This document shows, one piece after another, positions 1-6,737 of a DNA stretch of 10,745 nucleotides (position 1 is its first letter; every line of letters begins with the position of its first letter). The notes below the pieces were generated by a model. That model did not search any database. It was given only the letters and a program-made list of their open reading frames with translations, and was not told where the DNA came from. The translations under genes were made by a program, and so were the position numbers. The stretch is from Desulfovibrio sp. (GTDB lineage: Bacteria > Desulfobacterota > Desulfovibrionia > Desulfovibrionales > Desulfovibrionaceae): positions 1-10,745 of the forward strand of contig NZ_JAHZAA010000053.1 in assembly GCF_019424165.1 (NCBI RefSeq). The letters are read 5' to 3'.

Positions 1-312
1 ATAGAGCCCAACGGTCAGCTTACCGTGCAGAAAAAAGAAGATCCTCATATCTCCAATGTGGTGCTCAACAATGGTGCAGTGGTTGAGGCCGCTCTTGAGG
101 TGATCGACAAGGATGAAACCTGGCTGAAAGCCGAACTGCAAAAACAGGGGTACGATTCATACGAAAACATCTTTTTTGCGGAATGGAATGAATACCGGGA
201 CGACGCCGGAAAACTTGCCGGAAACCTGTATGTTGTCGAGCTGGACAGCAAAAAAGAGAGCAAAAACAGCAGTGCGCCCATTCCGCCCCAACAAGGCGAG
301 CAACCTGCCTGA
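1..312 (+). CDS. DUF421/YetF-family membrane protein, C-terminal part (5' end outside window)
   Basis: The reading frame is open from base 1, so this is the tail of a longer gene; the GTG at 25 is not a believable start because the frame continues upstream through I-E-P-N-G-Q-L-T-V. The visible 103 residues match the cytoplasmic end of DUF421/YetF-like proteins: the end of one small domain (E-P-N-G-x-L-T-V) followed by a second with a V-V-L-N-N-G strand, an E-T-W-L-K-A-E-L helix and a closing strand after N-I-F-F-A-E-W-N. In this family the N-terminal part normally holds transmembrane helices; those are not in the window. The last 20 or so residues are a polar, Lys/Ser/Pro/Gln-rich tail. The cellular role of the family is poorly defined. 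The stop codon lies inside an inverted repeat (307-370). Family assignment is from pattern memory and fairly secure; the function is not known. Confidence 0.7.
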   Translation: MEPNGQLTVQKKEDPHISNVVLNNGAVVEAALEVIDKDETWLKAELQKQGYDSYENIFFAEWNEYRDDAGKLAGNLYVVELDSKKESKNSSAPIPPQQGEQPA

Positions 313-370
313 AACGCACGACCTTTATATCATGGACACAAGGACCATGTATTCATGCGTTTCTTCAGGC
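307..370 (+). other. Long imperfect stem-loop overlapping the stop codon of the DUF421 gene
   Basis: The arm gcctgaaacgca (307-318) pairs with tgcgtttcttcaggc (356-370), giving 12 base pairs with a 3-nt bulge. Inside it a second small stem, catgg (331-335) with ccatg (345-349), can form. No run of T follows, so this is not a standard intrinsic terminator; it could be an RNA 3'-end stabiliser or a Rho-associated 3' structure. Confidence 0.4.
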
Positions 371-433
371 CAGTCGGAACGCCAGATCGTTTCGCAGCTT
401 GCTGTAACAAAATACCATAAAAAAGAGGACAGC

Positions 434-685
434 ATGGGTATAATCTCGTGGATCATTTTTGGAGTCGTCGCAGGTGCCATAGCCAAGTTCATCATGCCTG
501 GGCGAATGGAAAAAGGATTTGTCATGACATCCCTGCTCGGCATTGTTGGGGCTTGTGTCGGCGGCTTTATAGGCACATCACTGGGCTTTGGAAAAGTTAC
601 AGGCTTCAACTTGCCCAGCTTTTTTGTTGCCGTGCTCGGGGCCATGGTTGTTTTGATTCTCTACGGCAAACTTAAAAGCAGATAG
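434..685 (+). CDS. GlsB/YeaQ/YmgE-family stress-response membrane protein
   Basis: This 83-residue protein is almost entirely hydrophobic, with three likely membrane helices at about residues 3-21, 27-50 and 58-78. The G-A-I-A-K-F-I-M-P-G segment after helix 1 and the glycine-rich L-L-G-I-V-G-A-C-V-G-G-F run in helix 2 are typical of the GlsB/YeaQ/YmgE family (also labelled transglycosylase-associated proteins), and the length is normal for it. Members are small inner-membrane proteins often induced by stress; no enzymatic activity has been shown for this type. The ATG at 434 is chosen over earlier in-frame starts because it gives the family's exact length and has a gagga Shine-Dalgarno sequence at 425-429. 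The gene stands alone, 121 nt after the DUF421 gene; no convincing promoter was found in front of it. Confidence 0.88.
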   Translation: MGIISWIIFGVVAGAIAKFIMPGRMEKGFVMTSLLGIVGACVGGFIGTSLGFGKVTGFNLPSFFVAVLGAMVVLILYGKLKSR

Positions 686-720
686 ACGTTTGCTGCCGTG
701 ACTGCCCAGGCAGCCATCTG
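679..720 (+). other. Stem-loop at the 3' end of the GlsB-like gene
   Basis: gctgcc (692-697) pairs with ggcagc (709-714), and an outer cagat/atctg pair (679-683 with 716-720) encloses it and spans the stop codon. No T-tract follows, so it is at best a 3'-end structure, not a proven terminator. Confidence 0.3.
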
Positions 721-750
721 CCGAAGAAAATGAAAGTCTGTTCCCGGCAT

Positions 751-781
751 AAAAAAGGGAAAGCCCCGGTGGCGCCGGGGC
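751..781 (-). terminator. Minus-strand intrinsic terminator-like hairpin
   Basis: gccccgg (763-769) and ccggggc (775-781) form a 7-bp GC-only stem with a 5-nt loop. Read on the minus strand it is followed by TTTCCC and then six T (756-751). On the plus strand no T-run follows, so it points to a minus-strand transcript ending here, opposite to the GlsB-like gene. Confidence 0.55.
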
Positions 782-811
782 AATCAGGGATGTGTAAGCA
801 GTTGTCAAGAG

Positions 812-840
812 ACTATGCCTTAACACGGCATCGCTGTCAA
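812..840 (-). promoter_or_regulatory. Strong sigma-70-like promoter on the minus strand
   Basis: Read on the minus strand, a perfect -35 TTGACA (840-835) is followed after exactly 17 nt by CATAGT (817-812), four of six matches to the -10 consensus. Transcription would start near 805 and reach the hairpin terminator at 781-751 after about 55 nt. The inverted repeat atgcc-N7-ggcat (815-831) overlaps the -10 box and spacer and might be an operator. No minus-strand protein gene follows. Confidence 0.45.
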
Positions 841-1018
841 CATAGTACACCAGTTGTTCTCTTGTTTTAAAACCGTTACACTAAGCTCCCCTATACGCGA
901 TAAGGTATACACAAAACATCAATGGCGCTTGCGGCCATCCTGAGCAGGAACCATCAAAACGCCAGCCAGGTTGAATCGGCAATATGAAAGATGATTTTTT
1001 AAAAACGCTGCATTCAAC

Positions 1019-1053
1019 AAAAAAAGGAGCCACAGGTTTTACCTGTAACTCCT
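1019..1053 (-). terminator. Intrinsic terminator of the tRNA-Pro gene
   Basis: The arms 1025-1037 and 1041-1053 form a 13-bp stem (with two G-U pairs in RNA) closed by a 3-nt loop, followed on the minus strand by a T-run (1025-1019). It lies just downstream of the tRNA 3' end and is oriented correctly to terminate it. Confidence 0.88.
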
Positions 1054-1061
1054 TGATTTTT

Positions 1062-1139
1062 TGGTCGGGATGGCGCGATTTGAACGCGCGGCCTCAGCGT
1101 CCCGAACGCTGCGCTCTAGCCAAGCTGAGCCACATCCCG
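1062..1139 (-). tRNA. tRNA-Pro, anticodon CGG
   Basis: Minus-strand reading gives a full cloverleaf of 78 nt including an encoded CCA. The acceptor stem CGGGATG/CATCCCG is perfectly paired with the C1-G72 pair typical of bacterial proline tRNAs. The D stem is GCTC/GAGC, the anticodon stem CAGCG/CGCTG with loop TTCGGGA (anticodon CGG, G at position 37), and the T stem GCGCG/CGCGC with loop TTCAAAT. It reads the proline codon CCG. It is transcribed divergently from cheB and ends at the strong hairpin 1019-1053. Confidence 0.96.
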
Positions 1140-1150
1140 TCGAGAAAGGC

Positions 1151-1179
1151 AAGATATGCGAGACACGTAATTTTTGCAA
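1151..1179 (-). promoter_or_regulatory. Likely promoter of tRNA-Pro
   Basis: On the minus strand TTGCAA (1179-1174) and TATCTT (1156-1151) are separated by 17 nt, each with four of six consensus matches, and sit about 12 nt upstream of the tRNA 5' end. Position and spacing are right for a constitutive tRNA promoter. Confidence 0.55.
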
Positions 1180-1191
1180 GCCATTTTTTAT

Positions 1192-1220
1192 TTGTAAAAA
1201 AATAAGGCCTGACGTAGCAT
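1192..1220 (+). promoter_or_regulatory. Possible promoter of the cheB operon
   Basis: TTGTAA (1192-1197) and TAGCAT (1215-1220) are 17 nt apart, each matching the sigma-70 consensus at four positions. TAAAAT at 1241-1246 is a better -10 hexamer but lacks a -35 partner. No clear sigma-54 (GG-N10-GC) or sigma-28 signal is present in this gap. A weak candidate only. Confidence 0.3.
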
Positions 1221-1268
1221 GACGCTGGCCCTTGGAGGCATAAAATCTTTGCGGAGCGAGCAGCCTGT

Positions 1269-2339
1269 ATGATCCGTGTTCTTGTAGTCGACGATTCCAC
1301 TTTTATGCGAAATGCCATTACCGCCCTGCTGGAACAGGATCCGGAAATCAAGGTTGCCGGTACTGCCAAAGATGGATTGGAAGCCCTGAAAAAAGCCGAA
1401 GAACTGGATGCGGACGTCATGACCCTGGATGTGGAAATGCCGCGTCTTGACGGTTTGGGAACCCTCCAGCGGCTTATGAAGGTCACCCCCATGCCGGTGC
1501 TCATGATCAGCTCTCTGACCGAAAGCGGCGCGGAAAGCACCTTAAAGGCCATGGAGTACGGCGCACTGGATTTTATTCCCAAAAACATGAGCAATGATCG
1601 TGATGCCTTTGGTGCGGAACTGCGGCGCAAGGTTACGGCTCTGGCACGCCGCAAAACGATTATCCGGCTCAAATACCGCCGCATCAACAATATCCCCATG
1701 CCGGCCGCCATGCCGCGCACACAGCCACAGCAGCCCGCCGATTACGTGCAGACCCCCTGCCTCGGGCCGCGCGATCTGGTAGTTATCGGCGTGTCTACCG
1801 GGGGGCCGCCGGTGGTGCAAAAAATACTTTCTGCCCTGCCGCCGGACATTCCGGCCTGCTTTCTGATTGCACAGCATATGCCCGCAGCCTTCACCGGCCC
1901 CTTTGCCAAAAGGCTCGACAGCGTATGCCGTATAGGCGTCACTGAAGCGCAGGACGGCGACCGCTTGAAGAATGGGCATGCCTACGTCTGCCCCGGCGGC
2001 AGACACATAAGCGTTCGCATGCGCGGCCCCCTGCCCGAAGTAGCTGTAACCGAAGAACCACGCGATGCCCTTTACAAGCCCACGGTCAACCTGCTTATGG
2101 AAAGCGCGGGCAAACTTATGGGACGCCGCACCCTGGGCGTCATGCTCACGGGCATGGGTTCGGACGGATGTGAGGGCGCAAGGGTTTTGAGAGAAAAAGG
2201 CGGCTGCCTCATTGCCCAGAATGAAGCCTCATGTGTAGTGTACGGCATGCCCAAGGCAGTAGTGGACGCCAAGCTTGCAAACCAGATTCTCGACGCCGAC
2301 GACATAGCCCAGGCCATCATGACGATAATCAGAGGCTGA
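1269..2339 (+). CDS. cheB: CheB, chemotaxis protein-glutamate methylesterase/deamidase
   Basis: CheB removes methyl groups from, and deamidates, glutamate/glutamine side chains of chemoreceptors as the phosphorylation-controlled half of adaptation. The 356-residue protein has both expected domains. The N-terminal receiver (about 1-120) has the acidic pair D8/D9, phospho-acceptor D54 in L-D-V-E-M-P and the conserved K105. A basic, Pro/Gln-rich linker (about 125-165) leads to the esterase domain (about 168-355) with all three catalytic residues: S176 in G-V-S-T-G-G, H203 in Q-H-M-P and D299 in G-M-G-S-D-G. Length is normal for the family. It is the first gene of the operon; the only Shine-Dalgarno candidate (gcggag, 1251-1256) is 12 nt from the ATG, a rather long spacing. 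CheA, encoded downstream, is the expected phosphate donor. Confidence 0.96.
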   Translation: MIRVLVVDDSTFMRNAITALLEQDPEIKVAGTAKDGLEALKKAEELDADVMTLDVEMPRLDGLGTLQRLMKVTPMPVLMISSLTESGAESTLKAMEYGALDFIPKNMSNDRDAFGAELRRKVTALARRKTIIRLKYRRINNIPMPAAMPRTQPQQPADYVQTPCLGPRDLVVIGVSTGGPPVVQKILSALPPDIPACFLIAQHMPAAFTGPFAKRLDSVCRIGVTEAQDGDRLKNGHAYVCPGGRHISVRMRGPLPEVAVTEEPRDALYKPTVNLLMESAGKLMGRRTLGVMLTGMGSDGCEGARVLREKGGCLIAQNEASCVVYGMPKAVVDAKLANQILDADDIAQAIMTIIRG

Positions 2340-2365
2340 CCAGCAGCGCAGCAGGAAACGACACT

Positions 2366-4297
2366 ATGGAACATACGCTCAATACGTCTTCGCCCATTCT
2401 GGAAGCATTGCAGTCCGACGACAGCACGACTATCCGCAATGCCGCCTTCAGTGCCGGCGACATGGCTTTGCAAGACGCCGTCCCCCTGCTTTGCGAGCAT
2501 ATCAAAAGCAGCAACATCGGCGTGCAGGAAGCGGCGGAATATGCCCTGCGCAAGATTCGTGGCCCGCACGTTGTCGCAGCCCTGCTGCCCCTGCTGCGCA
2601 GCGACGAAGCCCCGGTACGCAACGTAGCCATGGATATCCTGCGCGAAATCGGCAGCGACAGCATCGAGAGCATGCAGCCCTACCTGCAGGACGATGATCC
2701 CGACCTGCGCATCTTTATAGCCGACATTCTCGGGTACTGCCTCACGCACCAGGCGGCCATCCTGCTCGGCAGGGCGCTGCTGAAAGATCCTGAGGTCAAC
2801 GTGCGCTACCAGGCGGCTGTCAGCCTGGGCAATCAGGCCTTTCCCGAAGCAGTGGCCCCCCTGTGTCAGGCCATGCACGATGAGGAATGGGTGCAGTTTG
2901 CCGTGGTGGAAGCCCTGGCAAAAATCAAGGATCCCTCCGCCGCCAACGGCCTTGTAAAGCTGTTGCCCCAGGCCTCTCCCCTTGTAAGTTCCGCGATCAT
3001 CGACGCCCTGGGCGGCATGGGTGATGTGAAGGCCATTCCCCTGCTTTTCAGCTCTCTTGAAAATGTCAGCGTGCCTCTGCGCCACAAGATCGTCAAAGCC
3101 ATTGTGCAGATTTTGAGCGGCCGGTCCCTGTCGCTTTTGTCCGCCAAATCGCAGGAACGTCTGCGCACGTATCTGCTTGAAGCCCTTACGGACAATGATG
3201 ACGACATCCTGCTGGCGGCCCTGCAAGGTCTGAGCGCCATAGGCCGCGAAGATGCCACAACGGCCATTATTGATATGGCCCTGACGCTGGACGTGGAGCG
3301 GCAGCCCGAACTTTACGAGGCTGCAATCCAGTCGCTTGCCTCCGTTGGCTACAACCATGTGCTGCGCGATGCCCTGCGCAGTGATGACGAGCACCGCGTT
3401 GCCATCGCCATGGAAGCCTGCCGCCTGCTCGACGACCACAGCCCGGTAGAAGAGCTGAAAAACATCTACTGGCGGGTCAGCCCGGATCTGCGCCGCGCCG
3501 CAGCCGCCGAAGCGGCCCTGCTGGGCGACTGTACCGATGCTCCGTTTTTTTTCTCTGTGGTTGAAGAGTCCGATGATGCAGAAGTTCTTAAAAGTGCTCT
3601 GGTTTTCTTTGGCAATCAACACACCTGCCCTGAAGTGGAAGATGTGGTTTTTTCCCAGATCGACCACCGCTATGTGGACGTGAAGGAAATGGCGCTTGAA
3701 GCGTGCATCAACCTTCACAGTCCCAAACTTAACGCCCGCTTCAAAGAAAGGGTGCTCAGCGACGATCCCATGCAGCGCATGATGGCCGTTTACGCTCTTG
3801 GGCGGTACAGCGTGACGGAAAATCTGGAAGAAATAACCAGAGCGCTTGAAGATCCGTCGCCACGCGTCAGACAGGTGGCGGTTGAGGCTTTTCAAAATAT
3901 CGGCCCGCAGGCCGAAGCCTACCTGCCAAGCCTGATGACCCGCCTGATTGACGAGGATAAAGACGTGCGCGTGGCCCTGGTGGACCTGCTCGGGCAGATC
4001 GGCACTCCATCCGTGATGCCGCACATCATATCTGCACTGGCTGACGACAACGACTGGGTAAGAATCCGGGCTATCGAGGCTTTGGGCATGCACAAGATTG
4101 CCGAAGCAGTACCCACCCTGGCCCAGATGCTGGAAAACGCCAACCCCATGGTGACATTCAAGATTATAGAGGCTCTGGGCATGATCGGCGGCAATGTGGC
4201 TTTCACTGTGCTTCTGGGCATGATGGACAATGAAGATCAAGAAATTCAGCATGCTGCGGCAGAAGCAGTGGCAGCCATACAGGCCGAACAGGAGTAG
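2366..4297 (+). CDS. HEAT-repeat (PBS-lyase-type repeat) protein of unknown function in the chemotaxis operon
   Basis: This 643-residue protein consists almost wholly of HEAT-type helical pairs of about 31 residues; I estimate close to twenty. The recurring pattern is D-(x)-x-V-R-x-x-A-(x)-x-A-L-x-x-I-G-x-x-x-A-x-x-x-L-x-x-x-L, clear for example at residues 78-98 and throughout the last 130 residues. Such repeats build a curved solenoid used for protein binding; the repeat type is shared with phycobilin lyases, but nothing suggests lyase activity. There is no signal peptide or membrane segment, so it should be cytoplasmic. Composition is strongly acidic. The ATG at 2366 is preferred because aggaaa (2353-2358) lies 7 nt before it and earlier in-frame starts lie inside cheB. 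It sits 26 nt after cheB and 2 nt before cheR, so it is co-transcribed with adaptation enzymes. A scaffold or receptor/enzyme-docking role is inference only. Confidence 0.9.
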   Translation: MEHTLNTSSPILEALQSDDSTTIRNAAFSAGDMALQDAVPLLCEHIKSSNIGVQEAAEYALRKIRGPHVVAALLPLLRSDEAPVRNVAMDILREIGSDSIESMQPYLQDDDPDLRIFIADILGYCLTHQAAILLGRALLKDPEVNVRYQAAVSLGNQAFPEAVAPLCQAMHDEEWVQFAVVEALAKIKDPSAANGLVKLLPQASPLVSSAIIDALGGMGDVKAIPLLFSSLENVSVPLRHKIVKAIVQILSGRSLSLLSAKSQERLRTYLLEALTDNDDDILLAALQGLSAIGREDATTAIIDMALTLDVERQPELYEAAIQSLASVGYNHVLRDALRSDDEHRVAIAMEACRLLDDHSPVEELKNIYWRVSPDLRRAAAAEAALLGDCTDAPFFFSVVEESDDAEVLKSALVFFGNQHTCPEVEDVVFSQIDHRYVDVKEMALEACINLHSPKLNARFKERVLSDDPMQRMMAVYALGRYSVTENLEEITRALEDPSPRVRQVAVEAFQNIGPQAEAYLPSLMTRLIDEDKDVRVALVDLLGQIGTPSVMPHIISALADDNDWVRIRAIEALGMHKIAEAVPTLAQMLENANPMVTFKIIEALGMIGGNVAFTVLLGMMDNEDQEIQHAAAEAVAAIQAEQE

Positions 4298-4299
4298 CC

Positions 4300-5955
4300 A
4301 TGTCACAGCCTCCTACCATGTTTCCTTATAGCGCGCCGAACAACAGCGCCGATGAAACGGAGAAAAAGGGATCCACGGGTTCCGCCACATCAGCGGCAGG
4401 CATCAGGGACACCACCCAGCCCTCCCCTTTTTCACGCCCGGCGGCTCACCAGGAACGGCGCCCGGCTTCCGCCACGATACCCGGCACACAGCCCACGTCA
4501 CCGTTCAGGTCCGAGGCTCTCAACCAACGGCCTCCCACGCCTGCCGCACCTGCGTCATTCGGCCAGACCGCTCCGGGCGCGCGACCGTTGCAAACCGCAC
4601 CCGCCTCCAGCCCTTTTGCCGCGCAAACGGCAAGCACCGGGACCGGATACGGCGCAGCGAGCCAAAGTACACTGGGGCAGACAGGCGCGGGGCGTCCCTA
4701 CCTCGGGCAAACCGGCCAGGGGCAACCCAACCTGGGGCAGTCCACCTGGAACTCGCCGTTGCGCCAAAGCGCAGCGGCAACGTCCGGCACTGCTGGCCTG
4801 CCCTCCACCACGCCTCCGGCATCCGGCCTGTTCAGTAACAGGGCAGCACGCCCCGGCAGCGGCATACTGCCCGGCACAACACCCCCCGCAAGCGGAGCAG
4901 GCGCGCTGCGCCCAAACGGCCTGACCCCAGGTGCAGGCGACGCATTCCGGTCTGGAGTGGGAGCGGCCGCGCAGGGAAACCTGCCTTCCCGACCTTCTCT
5001 TTTTCGCAGCACACAGCCGGGCGAGGCTCTACGCCAGCCCCTGTCGCCCACTGCGGCATTTCGCGCACCTGCAACAGCTCCTGCAAGCGCCAGGGCGACT
5101 TCGCCTTTTCGCAAGGACCTGCAGATAACAGATGAAGAATTTTTGCAACTGCGTGACTTTATCTATCAGCAATGCGGCATCTTTATTGCAGAAAACCGCA
5201 AATACCTCGTTGAGAACCGTCTCTCCAACCGTATCAAGGATCTGAATCTCAAAAGTTACAGCGAGTATTACAATTATCTTCGCTTCGATGCCAGCCGCAG
5301 AACGGAACTGAACAAGCTTTTTGAGGTGATGACCACCAACGAAACCAGTTTTTTCCGTAATCCTCCCCAGCTGGAAGTTTTTCAAAAACAGGTGCTGCCG
5401 GGAATACTTGATATGTGCCGCCAGAAAGGCTCAAAAAAGCTGCGTATCTGGTCGGCAGGCTGTTCCACGGGCGAAGAGCCGTACACCCTTGCCATCATTC
5501 TGCATGAAGTGCTCAAAAGCGAGATCCATAGCTGGGATATCAAAATAACGGCCAACGACCTTTCAGAGGCTGTGCTCTCCGCAGCGAGGCAGGGAATCTA
5601 CAGCGAATACGCCCTGCGCACCACCCCAAAGGAAATAGTTGATGCCTACTTCATCAAAGACGGTAGCCTTTACAAGATCAAGCCGGAACTGAAGAACATT
5701 ATTTCCTTCGGGCAGATAAACCTTAGCGACAGAGAGCAGTTAAAGCGGGTCGAAAGGTCGCAGATTGTATTCTGCCGCAACGTCATCATCTATTTTGACG
5801 ACGAAATGAAGCGCAAGGTAATCAACGCCTTCTATGACAACCTTGAAACCAACGGCGCGCTGCTCATCGGTCATTCAGAATCGCTGCATAATATCAGCCG
5901 CGCATTCCAGCTTGAGCATTTCAAGGGGACCATCGTCTACCGCAAGCTGGCGTAA
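4300..5955 (+). CDS. cheR: CheR, chemotaxis receptor methyltransferase with a long disordered N-terminal extension
   Basis: CheR methylates receptor glutamates using S-adenosylmethionine and opposes CheB. The C-terminal ~280 residues (about 272-551) are a complete CheR: the N-terminal helical subdomain, the T-T-N-E-T-S-F-F-R motif (345-353), the SAM-binding W-S-A-G-C-S-T-G-E-E-P-Y (384-395), A-N-D-L-S (418-422) and C-R-N-V-I-I-Y-F-D (492-500). The first ~270 residues are unusual: low complexity, rich in Pro, Ala, Ser, Thr, Gly and Gln, with recurring S-P-F / F-R motifs and a 10-residue L-G-Q repeat, probably unstructured. Normal CheR proteins are about 270-290 residues. The ATG at 4300 follows the previous stop by 2 nt, with aggag (4290-4294) overlapping that gene's end, which argues for translational coupling and against a shorter internal start at the catalytic domain. 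No TPR domain is present. Confidence 0.94.
   Translation: MSQPPTMFPYSAPNNSADETEKKGSTGSATSAAGIRDTTQPSPFSRPAAHQERRPASATIPGTQPTSPFRSEALNQRPPTPAAPASFGQTAPGARPLQTAPASSPFAAQTASTGTGYGAASQSTLGQTGAGRPYLGQTGQGQPNLGQSTWNSPLRQSAAATSGTAGLPSTTPPASGLFSNRAARPGSGILPGTTPPASGAGALRPNGLTPGAGDAFRSGVGAAAQGNLPSRPSLFRSTQPGEALRQPLSPTAAFRAPATAPASARATSPFRKDLQITDEEFLQLRDFIYQQCGIFIAENRKYLVENRLSNRIKDLNLKSYSEYYNYLRFDASRRTELNKLFEVMTTNETSFFRNPPQLEVFQKQVLPGILDMCRQKGSKKLRIWSAGCSTGEEPYTLAIILHEVLKSEIHSWDIKITANDLSEAVLSAARQGIYSEYALRTTPKEIVDAYFIKDGSLYKIKPELKNIISFGQINLSDREQLKRVERSQIVFCRNVIIYFDDEMKRKVINAFYDNLETNGALLIGHSESLHNISRAFQLEHFKGTIVYRKLA
4672..4761 (+). repeat. Degenerate 30-bp tandem repeat inside cheR
   Basis: Three in-frame units begin at 4672, 4702 and 4732, encoding L-G-Q-T-G-A-G-R-P-Y, L-G-Q-T-G-Q-G-Q-P-N and a decayed L-G-Q-S-T-W-N-S-P-L. 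The first two are clear at DNA and protein level; the third keeps mainly its first three codons. It lies in the disordered N-terminal tail. Confidence 0.65.
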
Positions 5956-5960
5956 GCGAC

Positions 5961-6737
5961 ATGCGCGCCAAGGTTCTTGCCATAGCCAATCAAAAAGGCG
6001 GCGTGGGAAAAACCACCACTGCGGTAACCCTGGGCAGCGCGCTGGCGCGCGCGGGCAAAAAGGTTCTGCTGCTGGATCTTGATCCGCACGCCTGCGCAAC
6101 CCTGCATGCCAGGATTTATCCGGAGGATGTGCAATACAGCCTGCATGACCTCTTTCTGGCTGACGAAACCCAGTGGCCCGCCCTGTGGCCGCATCTGGTG
6201 CGCGCGCAGGCCTTGCACGGCATGGATGTGGCCCCGGGCAGCATACGCCTTTCAGAGCTTGAAGTGGACTTCAAGGAGCGCAGTGCCAAGGGCGGCGTGC
6301 TGACAAAAAGTCTTGTCCACGTAAGGGACAGCTACGATTTTGTGGTGCTGGACTGCCCGCCGCATGTGGGTATTTTACTGGTCAACGCCCTGGTTGCGGC
6401 AGACCTGCTCATAATTCCCATTCAAACAGATTTTTTGGCTCTGCACGGACTGAAGCTGCTGTTTGACACATTGCATACGCTGAACAAAGCCCTTGGCAGG
6501 CCGGTGCTCTACAGGGCGCTGCCCACCATGTATGACAGGCGGGCCAAAGCCTGCACCAGAGTGCTTGAACTTTTGCAGCACAAAATGGGGCACGCCATGT
6601 TTTCTTCCGTAGTCGGGGTGGATACGCGCTTCAGAGAAGCAAGTGCACAGGGATGCACCATCTACGATATAGACAAAAACTCCAGGGGCGCGCGTTGTTA
6701 TGAATCTCTGGCCGAGGAAGTGTTGCACCTATGGTAA
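5961..6737 (+). CDS. ParA/Soj-family ATPase of the chemotaxis (ParC-like) type
   Basis: ParA-type ATPases form ATP-dependent dimers that position cellular cargo. This 258-residue protein has the deviant Walker A K-G-G-V-G-K-T-T-T (12-20, signature K12), the A' motif D-L-D-P (39-42; D41 matches the hydrolysis-linked Asp of Soj) and Walker B V-V-L-D-C-P-P (128-134). The D-P-H after A', and the later L-P-T-M-Y-D-R-R and V-D-T-R-F-R-E-A-S blocks, resemble the ParA homologues encoded in chemotaxis clusters of Vibrio and Pseudomonas (ParC-like) more than plasmid or chromosomal partition ParA, and no parB is adjacent. It starts 5 nt after cheR without a strong Shine-Dalgarno sequence, suggesting coupled translation, and its end overlaps the next gene by 7 nt. 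Expected job: placing the chemotaxis array, probably at a pole or on segregating clusters. The ATPase call is certain; the cargo is inferred from context. Confidence 0.92.
   Translation: MRAKVLAIANQKGGVGKTTTAVTLGSALARAGKKVLLLDLDPHACATLHARIYPEDVQYSLHDLFLADETQWPALWPHLVRAQALHGMDVAPGSIRLSELEVDFKERSAKGGVLTKSLVHVRDSYDFVVLDCPPHVGILLVNALVAADLLIIPIQTDFLALHGLKLLFDTLHTLNKALGRPVLYRALPTMYDRRAKACTRVLELLQHKMGHAMFSSVVGVDTRFREASAQGCTIYDIDKNSRGARCYESLAEEVLHLW

Larger units (their letters stand above)
686..1018. other. Intergenic stretch without a protein gene
   Basis: No reading frame here has family-like sequence or a convincing start. Visible items are the 3' stem-loop of the GlsB-like gene, the minus-strand hairpin with T-run (751-781), a minus-strand promoter (812-840), the perfect 10-nt palindrome gttttaaaac (864-873) and, at the far end, the T-run side of the tRNA terminator. 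Nothing could be assigned between about 874 and 1018. Confidence 0.6.

Noticed and set aside
854..882. Plus-strand promoter-like TTGTTC-N17-TACACT
   Set aside because: Weak hexamers with no plus-strand gene following before the tRNA terminator.
984..1205. Short plus-strand frame through the tRNA terminator and tRNA
   Set aside because: It only translates the tRNA region in the wrong strand and has no ribosome site or family resemblance.
1094..1720. Minus-strand frame overlapping the start of cheB and the tRNA
   Set aside because: It runs through the tRNA gene and opposite the conserved CheB receiver domain, with low-complexity Arg/Ser-rich translation.
2366..4297. Phycobilin lyase (CpcE/F-like) function for the HEAT protein
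   Set aside because: The repeat type is shared, but there is no phycobiliprotein context and the gene lies in a chemotaxis operon.
2072..4306. A 744-codon open frame on the minus strand opposite the HEAT gene
   Set aside because: It is the antisense shadow of a GC-rich, strongly biased gene; its His/Gln-rich translation has no domain pattern, while the plus strand shows clear HEAT repeats.
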